Numbered from the stretch's first letter, positions 46,529 through 58,589 are shown. The stretch: 64,000 nt of DNA from Tetrastigma voinierianum (GCA_016808115.1 JAEQBH010004434.1:477263-541262), one strand, 5' to 3'. Numbers and translations are program-made. The notes: generated by a model not told the origin, from the sequence alone.

Positions 46529-48693
46529 CTTCTACGCGACGAGCTACGCTGCGGACACCAAAATCTTGGCTTGGTCAAGGGTTGAAGAGGTGGGAAATTT
46601 TCCTACTGTGATATTTCGAGCCTAAAGGCTATATACTACGGCTCTAGAGCCATAAATTCACCCCAAAATTTTTAGATCGAGTTTGTGAATTTTTAGGAAA
46701 TTTAGAAATTTTGGGACTATTTTCGACAAATCGGATGAATTTCTGACTCATAGACAGCCTTGGTTGTAAATTTCAGGATTTTATTCGTATTAGTCTTGAT
46801 GTAATTTTCGTAAATGTTTTTGGGTGTTTTTAGACTATACGGAAAGTCCCTTTAGTCTAGAACCTAGCTATATGCCTTGTGGAATGGCATTTGGGGCCCA
46901 AGCATATTTTCGAAGATTCTAATTGTAGCACAAAGTGTGCAAATTGCTTTAAGCCAGCCGACGTGTGTATCTAATACATTCGAGTGCGCAGGCGAAAAGA
47001 AAGCGCAAGTGAAAGTTGTAACTCGTGCTCAAGTTTAGCAAGAAAAAGAGGCGAGTGTTCTAAACTCATTTTCCAAATACTAGTGTATTATTATTATTAT
47101 TATAAATCGTTTACACTCAGATTTCACGGTTTTGAATGCAAACCATTTTCAGTTAAAGCAATGAGTTAAAGGTGCGAATGCTATTCTGGAAGTTAAACCA
47201 TTTTTGAGAAGAAAGCATTGGTTTTAAATTGTAAAACCAATTTTTAAGCAAGCAAGCAAGGAAGTAAATGGTTTTTGAAAAGTTAAACCATTTTTCAAGC
47301 AAACAAGCAAGTAAGCAAATGGTTTTGAAATAATTAAACCATTTTTCGTTAGTTGTGCCAAGTAAACGGGGTTTCAGCGCAAACCACTTTACAAAGAGCA
47401 AGTAAGCAAGCAAGCAAAGAAAGTTTGAGAAAACAGGCCTTCCCTAGTTCTAAGCAAGCAAACCGGTCAGAGGTATTCCGTACGTGCACGGTGGAGTCAG
47501 TGTCTCATACATGCAGCCTTAGTTTTGCTCCATTTCAACCAGACATACATCATGCATTTAAAGTAAACCACGTGACGTACGGTGAGTATATGCGTTACGA
47601 GCTCTAACTAAATTTTATGCGATGCGATCAATTCCACCATATTCACTTTAAAGGTGACGCTGACCGTGTCCTTCCACCGCACCTGGCCGCCCAAGCCCGT
47701 GTTCACTGCAGTGGTACAAGAAACAAAATAAAGCTCTGAAAGGGTTGGCGTTTTATAAGCATAATATACGCTTTGAAAATCAACTGATATTCCTGGGTCG
47801 CCTGTGCTTCCTGAGATTTTAAAGCAAACGGTCAGCCTGTGCCCCGCTTAGATTTCAAAACGACGGCTGATAAGCTCCCGCGGGATTTTATTTTCAAAGC
47901 ATACCGCTGAGCCCATGCCCTGCTTTTATGAAAAGTTTTGAGAAACTTAAAGCAAAGGTTTGTGAAAGGTTTAAGAAACTTTTCAAACAAGATAAAGAAA
48001 GCAAGCAAAGAAATTTTGAGTAGTTTTATAAACTTCTAAGCAAGCAACAATAAGAGTTTTATAAGCTCTTAAAGAAAAGCAAAGCAAGCAACAAGAGTTA
48101 AAGTTTTTAAACTTTAAAAGCAAGTACAAAAGCAAAGAAGCAACAAAGCTTTTAGAAACTTGAAAGCAAAGAAAGCTTCTGAAAATAATCAGAAAAGAGA
48201 GTTTTACATTTTTGAGATGTTTTCCTAGTGCTAAAACGCTTTATAAAAGATACACTCATCGAGTCATGAGCCTATTATTTTCCATTTTAAAAACTATTTT
48301 CCGTGTACGTATACGCAAGACGCCGAAAGATAATAGGTTTGTCCCATATCAGATGCTGTCGTTAGTAAGAATATTATGTAAGAAAATACTTTGAATATGT
48401 ATAATGGAACATATATGTGCTACAGGTTTTGTGAGAATGTGTTATACGTCGGTTGCCATATTTTGATATAGTGTAAATTTGATGTATACAGATTTGGGAC
48501 ATGTCCTATATGCAAATAAGAGGCCGAAATTTTATAAAATCATAAGTTTAGAAAAGAAAAAATTTCTCTTTTATAGGAGGTTTTAAAGAAGCAAATACTT
48601 CCGCTTCGTCAGAGTTTTTAAATGTTGAGGTAACTAATGATTGTGGAGTGGCTTCGATGCCCGCCACTGGAAGGGGGTGGGGGTGTGTCAACA

Positions 48694-48705
48694 TGGTATC
48701 AGAGC
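48694..48705 (+). promoter_or_regulatory. Primer-binding site of gypsy element 3 (initiator tRNA-Met)
   Basis: TGGTATCAGAGC, an exact match to the complement of the initiator-Met tRNA 3' end, three bases after the LTR end TGTGTCA. Confidence 0.95.
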
Positions 48706-48779
48706 AAGGTTATTGGCAACCATGCATGTTCAAACTTATACATACATATGAAGTGAGTCAAAGTATTAAACCCGCTGAT

Positions 48780-49830
48780 TTTTGGTAATTACAAAGACTA
48801 TGTCGAAAGAGGACGAGGTCAGCCCTAGAGAAATATTCCAGAGGTGTCCGAGCGTCCCGGGCACTGAGATGAGCACGTAGCTATCCCACTACCGCTCTAT
48901 GAATCACCTCTAGCAAGAGGGTCAGCCGACCATCTGTGCCACCAGAGGAGCTTTTAAGTGCCGTGTGGATTGTTTACTTCAAGCAGAGCAGTGGAACAGA
49001 TTGTACGTATAGTAGCCATAGCGAATTGGTCAGTTAGCCGCAGAACCTCCACCATTAACCTGAGAGGTTCCTCGGGAAGAACCCGGGAAGTCGATAAAGA
49101 GAGTACAAAGCCGGGCGCCTGCCATATGACGGCAAGGGTGATCCGGCGCCCGGGTTATGGCTGTGACCGAGCAAATAAGGTTTATGGAGTTACGTGGTCG
49201 ACTCGATGAGCAAAGAGTCTTGTTTTCCAGCTTTCCAATGGAAGATGTATAGATCGGGTGGTATGCTATAGAGAGGAGGCATCTTGATGGCATATCATGT
49301 AATCACCAAAGAAGAATTCACCGATGCATTCTTCCCTCGCAGTCACAAGGATTCAAAATTGAGAGTTCTTCAAATTAGAACAAAGAACATGTCAAGGTTA
49401 GAATTATGAGAGAAGAAGTTCTCTGAATTAGTTAGATTGGTTCCCTCGTATTCAAGCGGATGAAGTCCTAAAGTGCAAAGGTTTTTATCGGGATCATAAA
49501 GACAGATCGAGTGCATTTATCGCTTTGGCTCCTCATAATAGATTAGACTTAGCTGAGTGCCAGAGTTAAGCAAAGCACTACAAAACTATGTATCGTAGTA
49601 GACAGAGTAAGAGGCAAGAGGAGTGCACTGTGCACGTCCCAACAAAGCTCAGATAGTACAACAGAAGAAAAAGCAAGAGCGCAGGTTATATAGGCCGAGG
49701 TGCGGTGTCGAGGAGCTATCTCTAGTCGTGGATCAATGAGGCCTCACTTAAGAAGGCGCTGGCACCTGGGAGTATTACTCCCAGATGTTATATATGCTCG
49801 AAACGACACCATGGGGAATGTAGAGATCCA
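48780..49830 (+). pseudogene. gag of gypsy element 3
   Basis: Scraps in several frames: EEFTDAFFPRSHKDSK (about 49310-49360), then EKKFSELVRLVP (about 49410-49445). CYICSKRHHGECRDP at 49784-49830 is a good CCHC-type zinc knuckle (C-x2-C-x4-H-x3-C). Stops and indels make it non-functional. Confidence 0.75.
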
Positions 49831-50031
49831 AGATGCAGGCTTCATCGCGGCCAGAGGCGCCATTTCCATTATGAGCGTCTCACCTGACAGGCGGAGATGG
49901 TCACCGGCCGCCTAGCTACCCTGCATCAGACGAGCACAAAGTCGACTGGGAGAGGTTTCCTGTGCAGAGGGGCCAACGATAGTCGCAGTAGCGGTCGGGT
50001 GGTAGGCAGCAGTGCACCCCAGTGATGCTGC

Positions 50032-50290
50032 ATGCAGCCTCGTGACTCAGCCAGAGAGAGCCAGGATCTCCAAGAAGATGCGGATGTAGCTCCAAATGTG
50101 GTCACTGGTATTATTTCTATCCTTGATCATGATGCATATACATTAGTGGACCCAGGAGCTACGCATTCATTTGCATCCAAGCATTTCTTAGATCGCTGGC
50201 CGACAGACTCAAACCCGCTGGGGAGGGTGCAAGAGAGTGATGTACCTAAGACTGCATTCGTAACACCCGAGATTGTATCATAGACCCTAA
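50032..50290 (+). pseudogene. Aspartic protease of gypsy element 3
   Basis: A continuous frame (50032-50283) gives VVTGIISILDHDAYTLVDPG followed by ATHSFASKHFL. D-P-G-A-T-H-S-F is the active-site motif of this gypsy group (usually D-S/P-G-A-T-H-S-F), and the hydrophobic strand before it fits. The protease would process the polyprotein. Upstream and downstream frames are lost. Confidence 0.85.
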
Positions 50291-50590
50291 GGAAAGATAG
50301 CTTATATGCCAAGTCGAGCAAGGTCACGGCTCAACAAGGTGGCATTCCAGTCACGGATTCTTCTTAAGTCAAGAAAGCGGGTGAGTGTGGGATCCCTGCA
50401 AATAGAAGTAAAGTGGGTAAATTAGAAACCACCAAAGAATGCGGTTGAGGATTCAGGAGCCTTATTAGCCACGTTTCATGTTAGACCACTTGGGCAATGA
50501 CCAGCAGGCGCCCAATGGATCCACGATGATTAAGCTGGGCGGAAGAGATAGAAAAGGAAAGAAAGGTAGTTTCAAATCGTAGATGATGGC
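50291..50590 (+). other. Deletion scar: RT and RNase H missing
   Basis: About 300 bases between protease and integrase where RT-RNase H normally takes about 1.5 kb or more. The last part (about 50450-50490, ALLATFHVRPL) looks like the linker at the end of RNase H. No RT catalytic motif (F/Y-x-D-D) is found. Confidence 0.75.
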
Positions 50591-51730
50591 ATGATGGAAA
50601 GCGACGTAGAATGTGCATGTGAGTATGGCGAGCCAAAGAGATATTGGTGCAAGAAGCACATTCATCTCATGCTATGCATCCGTAGTATCAAGATGCATGT
50701 GACTTTGAAAGAACATTACCGGTGGAATGGGATGAAGAAAGAGATCGCAAGTTCGCTTTCTAGGTGCCTAACCTCGTCAACAGTGAAGGCAGAAAGACGA
50801 GGCCCGTGAAAGATACAAGCATTCCCTGCTCCAAAGGTGGAAATGGGAAATGACACTATGGATTTTCAGGAGTTGCGTCTTCCACTACTTAGAGGCAACA
50901 TGGATGCTGATATGGGTAATAGTTGATCACTGACGAATCGCCATTTTCTACCAATTAACGTCGAGATCATCAGTAAGTCACAAGTTATACGTACGAGATA
51001 GCCGGTATCATGGCCTCAGCTTCGATAGCAGATCGAGACCCTGCAGTTCACATCCGTGTTTCGGGGCCTAGTTGCAAACAAATATAGATACCGCTCACAC
51101 TTTAGCACAAGATTTCATCCTCAGACCTGACGCGTCGTAGAGGACTATTCGGGATGTTGTATGATACGCTGAGAATTCGATTAATTTAGCGAAGTTTTCG
51201 ATACTCACTCTATGACTCACTTGAAAGCTCACATAAATGTTCCGCTTATCAAGCCAAGATAGAAATGGCTCCATTTGAGGGGGCACTCGTATGGCAGAAA
51301 CGTAGGGATCTCAAAGATGTCGGGATGAGGTTGGTGAGAGAAGACTAAGAGCTCGAACTAAGATGCATCACTTCTCAGAGAAGCTGAAAGTTGTTCGTGA
51401 GCAACTCAAGATAGCAAGAGATAGACAGTTTCCATGACAACCATTGAGAGATCAGAATGAGATAGGTGACCGTCTTTTTAAAGATTTCACTCGAAAGTGT
51501 GGCCGATTCTCGTGAAACGAGTGCAAGCTTTTTAAATTCTCGAGAGACATAAGTGACTCTTATGAGATTATGAGCAAAGTAGTAATTAAGAGCTTTACAA
51601 GTTGTGCTTTACTCCTGTGAGTTATCATGATTCACACACATTTCATGTATCGATGTCGAGGAAATATATCCCGCATCCTTCACATGTATTGAGAGAGCAA
51701 TAAAGGCGCTTAAAGGAGAACTCGACTTAT
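50591..51730 (+). pseudogene. Integrase of gypsy element 3
   Basis: Zinc-binding region: LKEHYRWNGMKKEIAS and VKAERRGP in one frame (50690-50809), with the second Cys pair scrambled. Core scraps: TMDFQEL (about 50855), MWVIVDHLT (about 50915), DRDPAVH (about 51035), RFHPQT (about 51110). C-terminal part: KLKVVREQLKIARDRQ-like sequence (51380-51432), FHVSMSRKYIPHPSHVL (51640-51690) and YEEIPARIVNARNR (51730-51770, shifted). Domain order is complete but the frame is not. Confidence 0.85.
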
Positions 51731-51955
51731 GAAGAGATACCCGCGCGCATTGTAAACGCAAGGAATAGGTGTGCGAGTACAGTGCCCGATTCCCTTGGGC
51801 TTAAAGCCTTACAAGACCGCGAGTGAAAGCAAATTACTTAGAAATGTGAGGCTCGGGATGTTACCACGCATTCTCACTTATTTTCCTAGATGAGGTATTT
51901 TCGCTTTCCTTCTTTCGAGTTTAGCTTATTCATTTCGAGGACGAAACGTTTCATA

Positions 51956-51969
51956 GCGAGGAGTGATTT
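51956..51969 (+). promoter_or_regulatory. Polypurine region of gypsy element 3
   Basis: GCGAGGAGTGATTT directly before the 3' LTR start at 51970. It follows TTTCGAGGACGAAACG, the usual last coding block. The tract is less pure than in elements 1 and 2. Confidence 0.65.
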
Positions 51970-54900
51970 TGTAACACTGGCCCTTATAGAAACAGACATT
52001 GTTATTACTGAGCATCAGAGTAATAAGATAAGAGTACCAAGTCATTACAATGAAGATTTTAGACGTAAATTGTGAATTATAAATTTCTTTGGAACTCGAA
52101 TTCGTACTTAAAACAAAGCAGATAAATTACCGGTTATTTACTAAAAAGCGATATTGTGAAGATATAATTGCTGTAGATGAACATACAAATTTCAAAATGA
52201 TTATAATTACGAAAGTCGAAAGCGAAAGATATCAACGGTTTTTAAATAAGAAATAATAATAATGACCGCGCATTCTTCGCGGCTCGAAATTCTCTAGATC
52301 TTTGACGATTTAAACTGACCGCGCCAAGTGTTCATTCTCAAGGAATCTAAAGAACCTGTAAGTTCGCTTAATCTCCAGACTGGGCTTGGACATTTTACGA
52401 ATTTCTGCGCGACGAAACTTAAACTGAACTCCGGGAACCGATTTTTAAAAATCTAAAACTAAGAAATACTTAAAGAATATTTAATTGTGATAAATAAAAT
52501 CAAACCTGACAAAATGAATTTGCTTCATTTAAAACGGATAGAGAAAGAAAAGAAAAGGACATGTAGTCCCACATAAAGAAAAAAGACAAAAACAAAAGAA
52601 ATGAAATGGAAATCAAACGTGAGAGAGTTGCCGAGCAGCAGAGAGAGATTTTTTAAATTTTTCTCTTGGGGCTTCTTTATTTCATATTTACTAACCGACC
52701 GTCGATTGGCCGCGATAAACACTCCGAAAAGCCGCTTCACGCTGATGAGCGCCACGCGAAGCATCTAAAAACACGGCTTCACCGGTAGGTTCAGAAATAC
52801 GCGAAAAACCCAAATTTTGGGCTTTTCGCATCTACGCCATTCTAATGCGGGTCTAATTTTTCTGACCAAAGCTTGCTTACTCCCACGCGATTTGTAGCCT
52901 ACGCGCGACACCAAAATCTTTGCCAAGGCCAAGAGGCGAAATTTTCCTATCAGATATTTCCCGGTTCCCAGTGCCGCCATATAATTCACAATATTCTTAG
53001 AGGCCATAACTAATTCCAAAATTTTTAGACTGAATAGAATTTTGCAGGAATTTGCGAATTTTGGGACTATTTTCTGACAAATCTGATTTAATTTCTGACT
53101 GCTTAGACAAATATTAAAATTTCGTGATTTTATTCAGACAGATCCTGGGACACTTTTCGTAAACGTTCAGCTGCTTAGACTATACTGAAAGTCCCTTTAC
53201 CTTAACCCAAATTATTATGCCTGTGGAATTATGATTTCAAAAATCTACATTTTCTCGAAAATTTTAATCAGAAGACAAAGTCATAAGTAAATCGGGCTCT
53301 GCACATACTGACGCTAGCGATCTCACATCGAAATACAGAGCTTAAAAGAAAGCGCAGGAAAGTCATGAACTCTAAGGCCGTTTTTTAGCAAAGAAAAGAA
53401 AGGTTGTTTAAACTCATTTTCCAAATACTACAGATATTATTATTATTATAACCTGCTTACACAGATTTCGCCATTAACGCAACCATTTTCAAGGCGAATG
53501 GAAGCAAAGGTCAAAGAAACGGTTTTTGGAAGCAAAAACCATTTTCAAAAGAAAGCACGGCTTTAAATCAGAAACCAATTTTTAAGCAAAGAAGCGTATA
53601 AGAAATGGCTTTTCAAAGTTAAACCATTTTTCAAGCAACAAGGAAGTAGTTGAAATTGGCTAAATAATTAAACCATTTTTCAAGAAAGAGTTAAAGAATT
53701 GCTTTCTAAAGTGTAAAACCATTTTACAGCAGCTAGCATACAGTTAAAGAAAGAAAGCCAGAAATGCGCTTCCTTGCCGTGCCAGAAGAAACCCATTGTG
53801 AGATTCGTGACACAAGACGGCGAGCCAGTTGTCTCATACATGCATTTAGTTTTTGCCCTGGCCTACAACCAGGGACATACATCATGCATTTAAAGAAACT
53901 CGTCGCACGCATGCGAAAGAGGTGCGTTATGAGCTCTAACTGGGGGCATAGTTAGATCAATTCCACCATATTCACCGAAAGCGTGATGCGGACCTGTGTC
54001 CTTCCACCTAGCACGGCCGCCTGCCCGCTCACTCGCAAGACAAGAAACAAAAACAGCCTGGGGCGTATTGACGTTTTATAAGCATAATATACGCTTTGAA
54101 AATCAACGACGGGCTCCTGGCCGCCCAAAGCCCTGAGGCTTTTAAAGAACGGCCGAGCCTGCCCCGTTTAGATTTCCCAAACGATCGGTTGTTCAAGCTC
54201 CCGCGATTTTATTTTCAAAGCATACTACTGATCCCATGTTCCGCTTTTATGAAAGTTTTATAAACTTTAAAAGAAAATACATGAAATGCTTAAGCAAACT
54301 TTTCAAACAAGATAAAGAAGTTGTGCTGAAAGAATTGAGAAGTTTTATAAACTTCTACAAGAAACAATAAGAGTTTTATAAGCTCTAAAGTTAAAAGCAA
54401 AGCGAAGAAACAAGAAAGAAGCTTTAAACTTTTAAAAGTTAAAGCAAGTACAAAAGGCTAAAATAAAGTTTTGTAAACTTGAAAAGCAAAGAAAAGCTTC
54501 TCGGAAAATAATCAGAAAAGAGAGTTTTACATTTTCAGAGCTTCCTAAAAGAAAACGCTTTATAAAAGATACACTCATCGAAATTAAGTAATTTATTATT
54601 TTCCATTTTAAAACTATTTTGTGCAATATACGCAAGACGCTGAAAGATAATAAATATTGTCCTGACATTGTACAAGTGTTAGTAAGAATATTATGTAGTT
54701 AAAATACTTAATACGAGTACTAAATATACAAGATGACATGTAGCAGCTATGGAGAATGCGCTGTATGCCGGTCACTATATTTTTGATATACAGAAATTGG
54801 ATGTATATACAGATCTTTATTATTGTTCTATATGCAAACAAGATACGAAATTTTATAAAATCATGTTTAAAAGAAAAAAATTTTTATGTGAGTGTTTAGC

Positions 54901-54993
54901 TAGTTGAATACGGTCGCTTCACAGAGCTTCTACTGCAGAGGTAACGCCGGATTTCGTGAGCCACTGCGACGCCCCGCCACTGTGGCACTGTCA
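51970..54993 (+). repeat. 3' LTR of gypsy element 3
   Basis: TGTAACACTGG at 51970 to GCACTGTCA at 54993. Uninterrupted version of the 5' LTR, including the AAACCATTTTT/AAGCAA region at 53480-53740. Differences from the 5' copy are numerous, including an apparent loss of many AAGC units. Confidence 0.88.
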
Positions 54994-55990
54994 CTCTTAT
55001 AATATCCACTTTAACAAAACTCTTTCTTTTCTTTCCTTTTCTTTTCCGTATTTTTTTATTTTTATCTTTAATGTTTTTGATCCATTTAGATTCGCTTAAA
55101 GAAGAATTTAGTGGCTTCGGGGTTCAAAAATGTCCATGGTCTCAAGATGGGATAGGTTTCTTCTTGTTACTTATCATTAATTTTAATCACGGGCAACTCC
55201 GCATTATTAATTTTGATTGTTGCTATGGGGTCTCAAATTTTATCAAGTAGAATTGTAGAATTGTAGAATTTTGATCAAGCCATAATGTTTATTTCTAAAA
55301 ATATCAGTGTTTAAAGTTTTATCTCGATCATATTTGTATAGTACTAGATTCAACATTACAAATTCTAAACTTTTTTATTACGCATCATATTCTCTCGCTG
55401 ATGACATGATGGAAATTTGGTAGTTAAAGAAATTTGTTCATTGTACTTCTATTTGATGGAGTCTAAATAGTTATTTTATTTTTACTTTTCTTTTATTTTT
55501 CCTACAAAACTAAATATCGGGTTTTTACCATCCTTTCATTAAACAATTATTATTTTATTTCTAATTATAAACATTATTTAAAATTACTTCATAAAAATTA
55601 TTTAATCTATTTTTCCCTTATTCATCAAAACAATTTTCAAAGAAAGTTGTAACAAAAGATTTTCCAGCTTTTAATTTTTTATTTCAAAAAAGCAAAGGAC
55701 TAACCAGTTCCCTAAGAACTAAAAACAACACATATTCATCATCCACCAATATCTCAACATTAAGATAAAAAATAACGCAAAGACGAAAAATATTTAAAAA
55801 AACTCGAAAGAAAAAAAAAAAAGTTTCATACCGACATATTGCTCACTCTTGCGCTTCCTATCTGACAGAAGCTTCCGCAACATACTAATCAAACTCCTCA
55901 TGCACTCGACATTGGCCTTTTTAAGGCGCCTCTGATCTCTTCCCATCATTACTGATGGGGCTTCTACCTTCATCACTAAGATTTATTTTA
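54994..55990. repeat. Fold-back element 2, right arm (continuation)
   Basis: Resumes at TATAATATCC and follows the arm order of 29540-30660: CCATTTAGATTCGC, TGTCCATGGTCTCAAGATGGGAT, ATGGGGTCTCAAATTTTATCAAG, GATGACATGATGGAAATTTGG, then the coding scrap. It lacks the GATTTTTGAGAAATTATT block present in other arms. Confidence 0.75.
55800..55980 (-). pseudogene. Repeated coding scrap, copy 3 (unrecognised)
   Basis: Minus-strand frame: MMGRDQRRLKKANVECMRSL then ISMLRKLLSDRKRKSEQYVG. It is the best-preserved version of the C-terminal part of this scrap. The downstream FFFSFEFF is poly-pyrimidine noise. Basic, possibly helical; no family recognised. Confidence 0.5.
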
Positions 55991-56340
55991 TGACATGGAT
56001 TTTAAGGCGTATATATATTGAAATTATTTGTAATCCTAATTAAGAAGTAAATAAATTTGAATTACTTCCTCTCCTAAAATAAGCAGATGCCCCCAAATTT
56101 GTAAAATCTTTCCAAATTGATTCCTTTTTTAAAACCATATACCAACTTATAACAAAAGAAAAAGAATATCACAATAGTATTTTATTTTTGTAAATATTTC
56201 TCATTTATATATACTCTCCCAAAAATAAGGTGATGCCCCCAAATTTGTAAAATCTTTCTAAATTGGATTCCTTTAAACCATATACCAACTTATAACAAAA
56301 AGAAAAGAATACAATAGTATTTTATTTTTGTAAATATTTC

Positions 56341-56410
<70 letters not shown>

Positions 56411-57096
56411 AAATTATTTGTAATCCTAATGAAGAAGTAAATATAATTTGAATAATTCTCTTCCAAAAATAAGACAATGCCCCCCAAATTTGTAAAATCT
56501 TTCAAAATTGGATTCCTTTAAAACCATACCAACTTATAACAAAAGAAGAATATCAAAATAGTATTTTAATTTTTAAATATTCCTCATTTAATTTATTTTT
56601 AGATATTCCTCATTTTAAATATAGTAAGATTTAATTTATTTTGATATATTAATAATTTATACTCAAATAATAGGAATAACTATGAATTGCTTATTCTTGG
56701 ATCAAGAATTCATGAGGATCTTTCAACTCCGTATGGAACCCAAGAACCCGAATTCTATTCATTTTCATTAAACAATGATTATTTTGGCTTTCAATTATAA
56801 ACATTCTTTAAAAATTACTTTAATAAATAATAATTTCTCAAAAATCTATAACCAACAAAGTTAAAAAAAAATAAATGTTTAAAGTAAAAGATAGGATACT
56901 CGTAAGTAAAAAATCTTAGCACATTTGATATTATGATTTTTTCTTATAAAAAATTATTTAATCTATTTTTCCCTTATTCATCAGAGTAGTTTTCAAAGAA
57001 AGTTGCAACAAAGTATTTTCTGAGTTTTTAATTATTTTTTCAAAAAAGTTGAAATGACTAAACTGGTTCCTAAGTAATCAAAACAACACATACACA
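55991..57096. repeat. Arm copies with (AT)n and MED12 scrap
   Basis: Three successive copies of the CCCCCAAATTTGTAAAATCTTTCC / AACTTATAACAAAAGAA block (about 56090, 56240 and 56480). An (AT)n run lies at 56344-56408. The MED12 scrap (56690-56757) is followed by inverted arm sequence to 57050. A frame at 56290-56505 encoding alternating Ile-Tyr is the microsatellite translated. Confidence 0.7.
56690..56757 (-). pseudogene. MED12: MED12 late-exon scrap, duplicate of 58001-58075
   Basis: Minus strand GAATTCGGGTTCTTGGGTTCC...GAAAGATCCTCATGAATTCTTG aligns with 58001-58075 (GVPAGVEDPHE exon), with three or more indels. Its flanks also match (ATAAGCAATTCATAGTTATTCC), so the duplication includes intronic sequence. 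Confidence 0.7.
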
Positions 57097-57330
57097 TCAT
57101 CCACCAATATCTTCAACATTAAGATAAAAAATAATACTAAATAAGACGAAAATATTTAAAAAAAAAACAGAAAGAAAGAAAAAAAAAACAAGTTTCTTAC
57201 CGGCAGATTGCCCACTCTTACGCTTCCTATTTGATAGAAGCCTCCACAACATACTAATTAAACTTCTTATGCAACCCGATTGGCCTTTTTCAGGGTGTCT
57301 TTGTGATCTCTTTCCCATCATTACTTAATA
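57097..57330 (-). pseudogene. Repeated coding scrap, copy 4 (unrecognised)
   Basis: Minus-strand frame: MMGKRSQRHPEKGQSGCIRS then LISMLWRLLSNRKRKSGQSA. Same family as the scraps at 30485, 36290 and 55800. KNYQ precedes it in the neighbouring frame (about 57325-57345). Confidence 0.5.
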
Positions 57331-58000
<670 letters not shown>

Positions 58001-58075
58001 AATTGCTTATCTTTTGACTGAATAATTCATGAGGATCTTCAACTCCAGCTGGAACTCCAGAACCCGAATTCCCCA
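58001..58075 (-). pseudogene. MED12: MED12 late exon fragment (GVPAGVEDPHE)
   Basis: Minus strand GNSGSGVPAGVEDPHELFSQ with KIS following. It corresponds to the plant MED12 G-V-P-A-G-V-(D/E) motif with R/QKIS, which lies several hundred residues after the preceding fragment (58590-58790). Intervening exons are missing. Confidence 0.7.
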
Positions 58076-58329
58076 TAGTATATATATTCTCATTTGAGGC
58101 CATAACTGCAAAGCAACACGAAGAACTGTTGCAGATAATGAGATCTATTCTCATACCTGCCATACACTAGGCGAGAACAGAATTAAAAATCGATCGTTAA
58201 AAATCGATCGTTACAAGCTATGGACTACAACGATAAAGAGAAGAATACCCAAAATTCATCATAAGAAAAAATATAGATAAAGATAACTAAAACTTTGTCC
58301 CCAATGAAATGTAAAACAGGATGATAAAA

Positions 58330-58403
<74 letters not shown>

Positions 58404-58589
58404 ACATTAGAAAATTGTGGAAGATAAATTTAAGGCTGACAAGGAAATGAAAATTAACTGAATTCATGGTAATTGGTTTCAGAAACAGTAAGGAATTTGC
58501 AAGAACTGATTCAAAAGGCCAAATGATTAAAAAGGCAGAAGAGGAGAAATCAACAACCAAAGAAATAAATAGAAATGATCAAAACATGT
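58076..58589 (-). other. Intron-like sequence with (AT)n and inverted match to 35460-35890
   Basis: No coding sequence beyond a possible TTGCTTTGCAG acceptor near 58110. An (AT)n run lies at about 58332-58400. The interval 58200-58640 is the reverse complement of 35460-35890, but the copy there lacks the long AT run. Confidence 0.7.

Larger units (their letters stand above)
37998..48690 (+). repeat. 5' LTR of gypsy element 3, interrupted
   Basis: TGTAACACCCCG at 37998 to ...GGGTGTGTCA at 48690. Matches 51970-54993 before (37998-38876) and after (about 46529-48690) the copia insertion. The downstream part has spaced repeats of AAACCATTTTT with AAGCAAGCAAGC (47150-47460) and CAAACTTTT/AAAGCAA runs to about 48180. 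A GAATACGCTTTGAAAATCAAC-type block occurs near 47770 and 54090. Confidence 0.85.
37998..54993 (+). mobile_element. Ty3/gypsy element 3 with long LTRs, carrying a nested copia
   Basis: 5' LTR 37998-48690 (split by copia 38877-46528; about 3.04 kb without it), 3' LTR 51970-54993 (3.02 kb). The interior has an exact tRNA-Met primer-binding site, then gag, protease and integrase, all frame-broken. RT and RNase H are deleted. It sits in the right arm of fold-back 2: the arm reads CACTTTCATTTGCTT up to 37997 and resumes TATAATATCC at 54998, as in the intact arm at 29535-29560. The target duplication is imperfect (CTTTT / CTCTT). Integrase and protease motifs suit the Tekay/Del-like group (inference). 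Confidence 0.88.

Noticed and set aside
47150..48180. Regularly spaced AAGCAAGC units, considered as a CRISPR-like array
   Set aside because: Units are short simple repeats inside a retrotransposon LTR of a plant genome. There is no constant-length spacer and no cas gene.
56290..56505. Frame with alternating Ile-Tyr
   Set aside because: Translation of an (AT)n microsatellite.
58225..58560. 111-codon minus-strand frame
   Set aside because: Mostly intron-like sequence plus an (AT)n run. The inverted copy at 35460-35890 does not preserve it.
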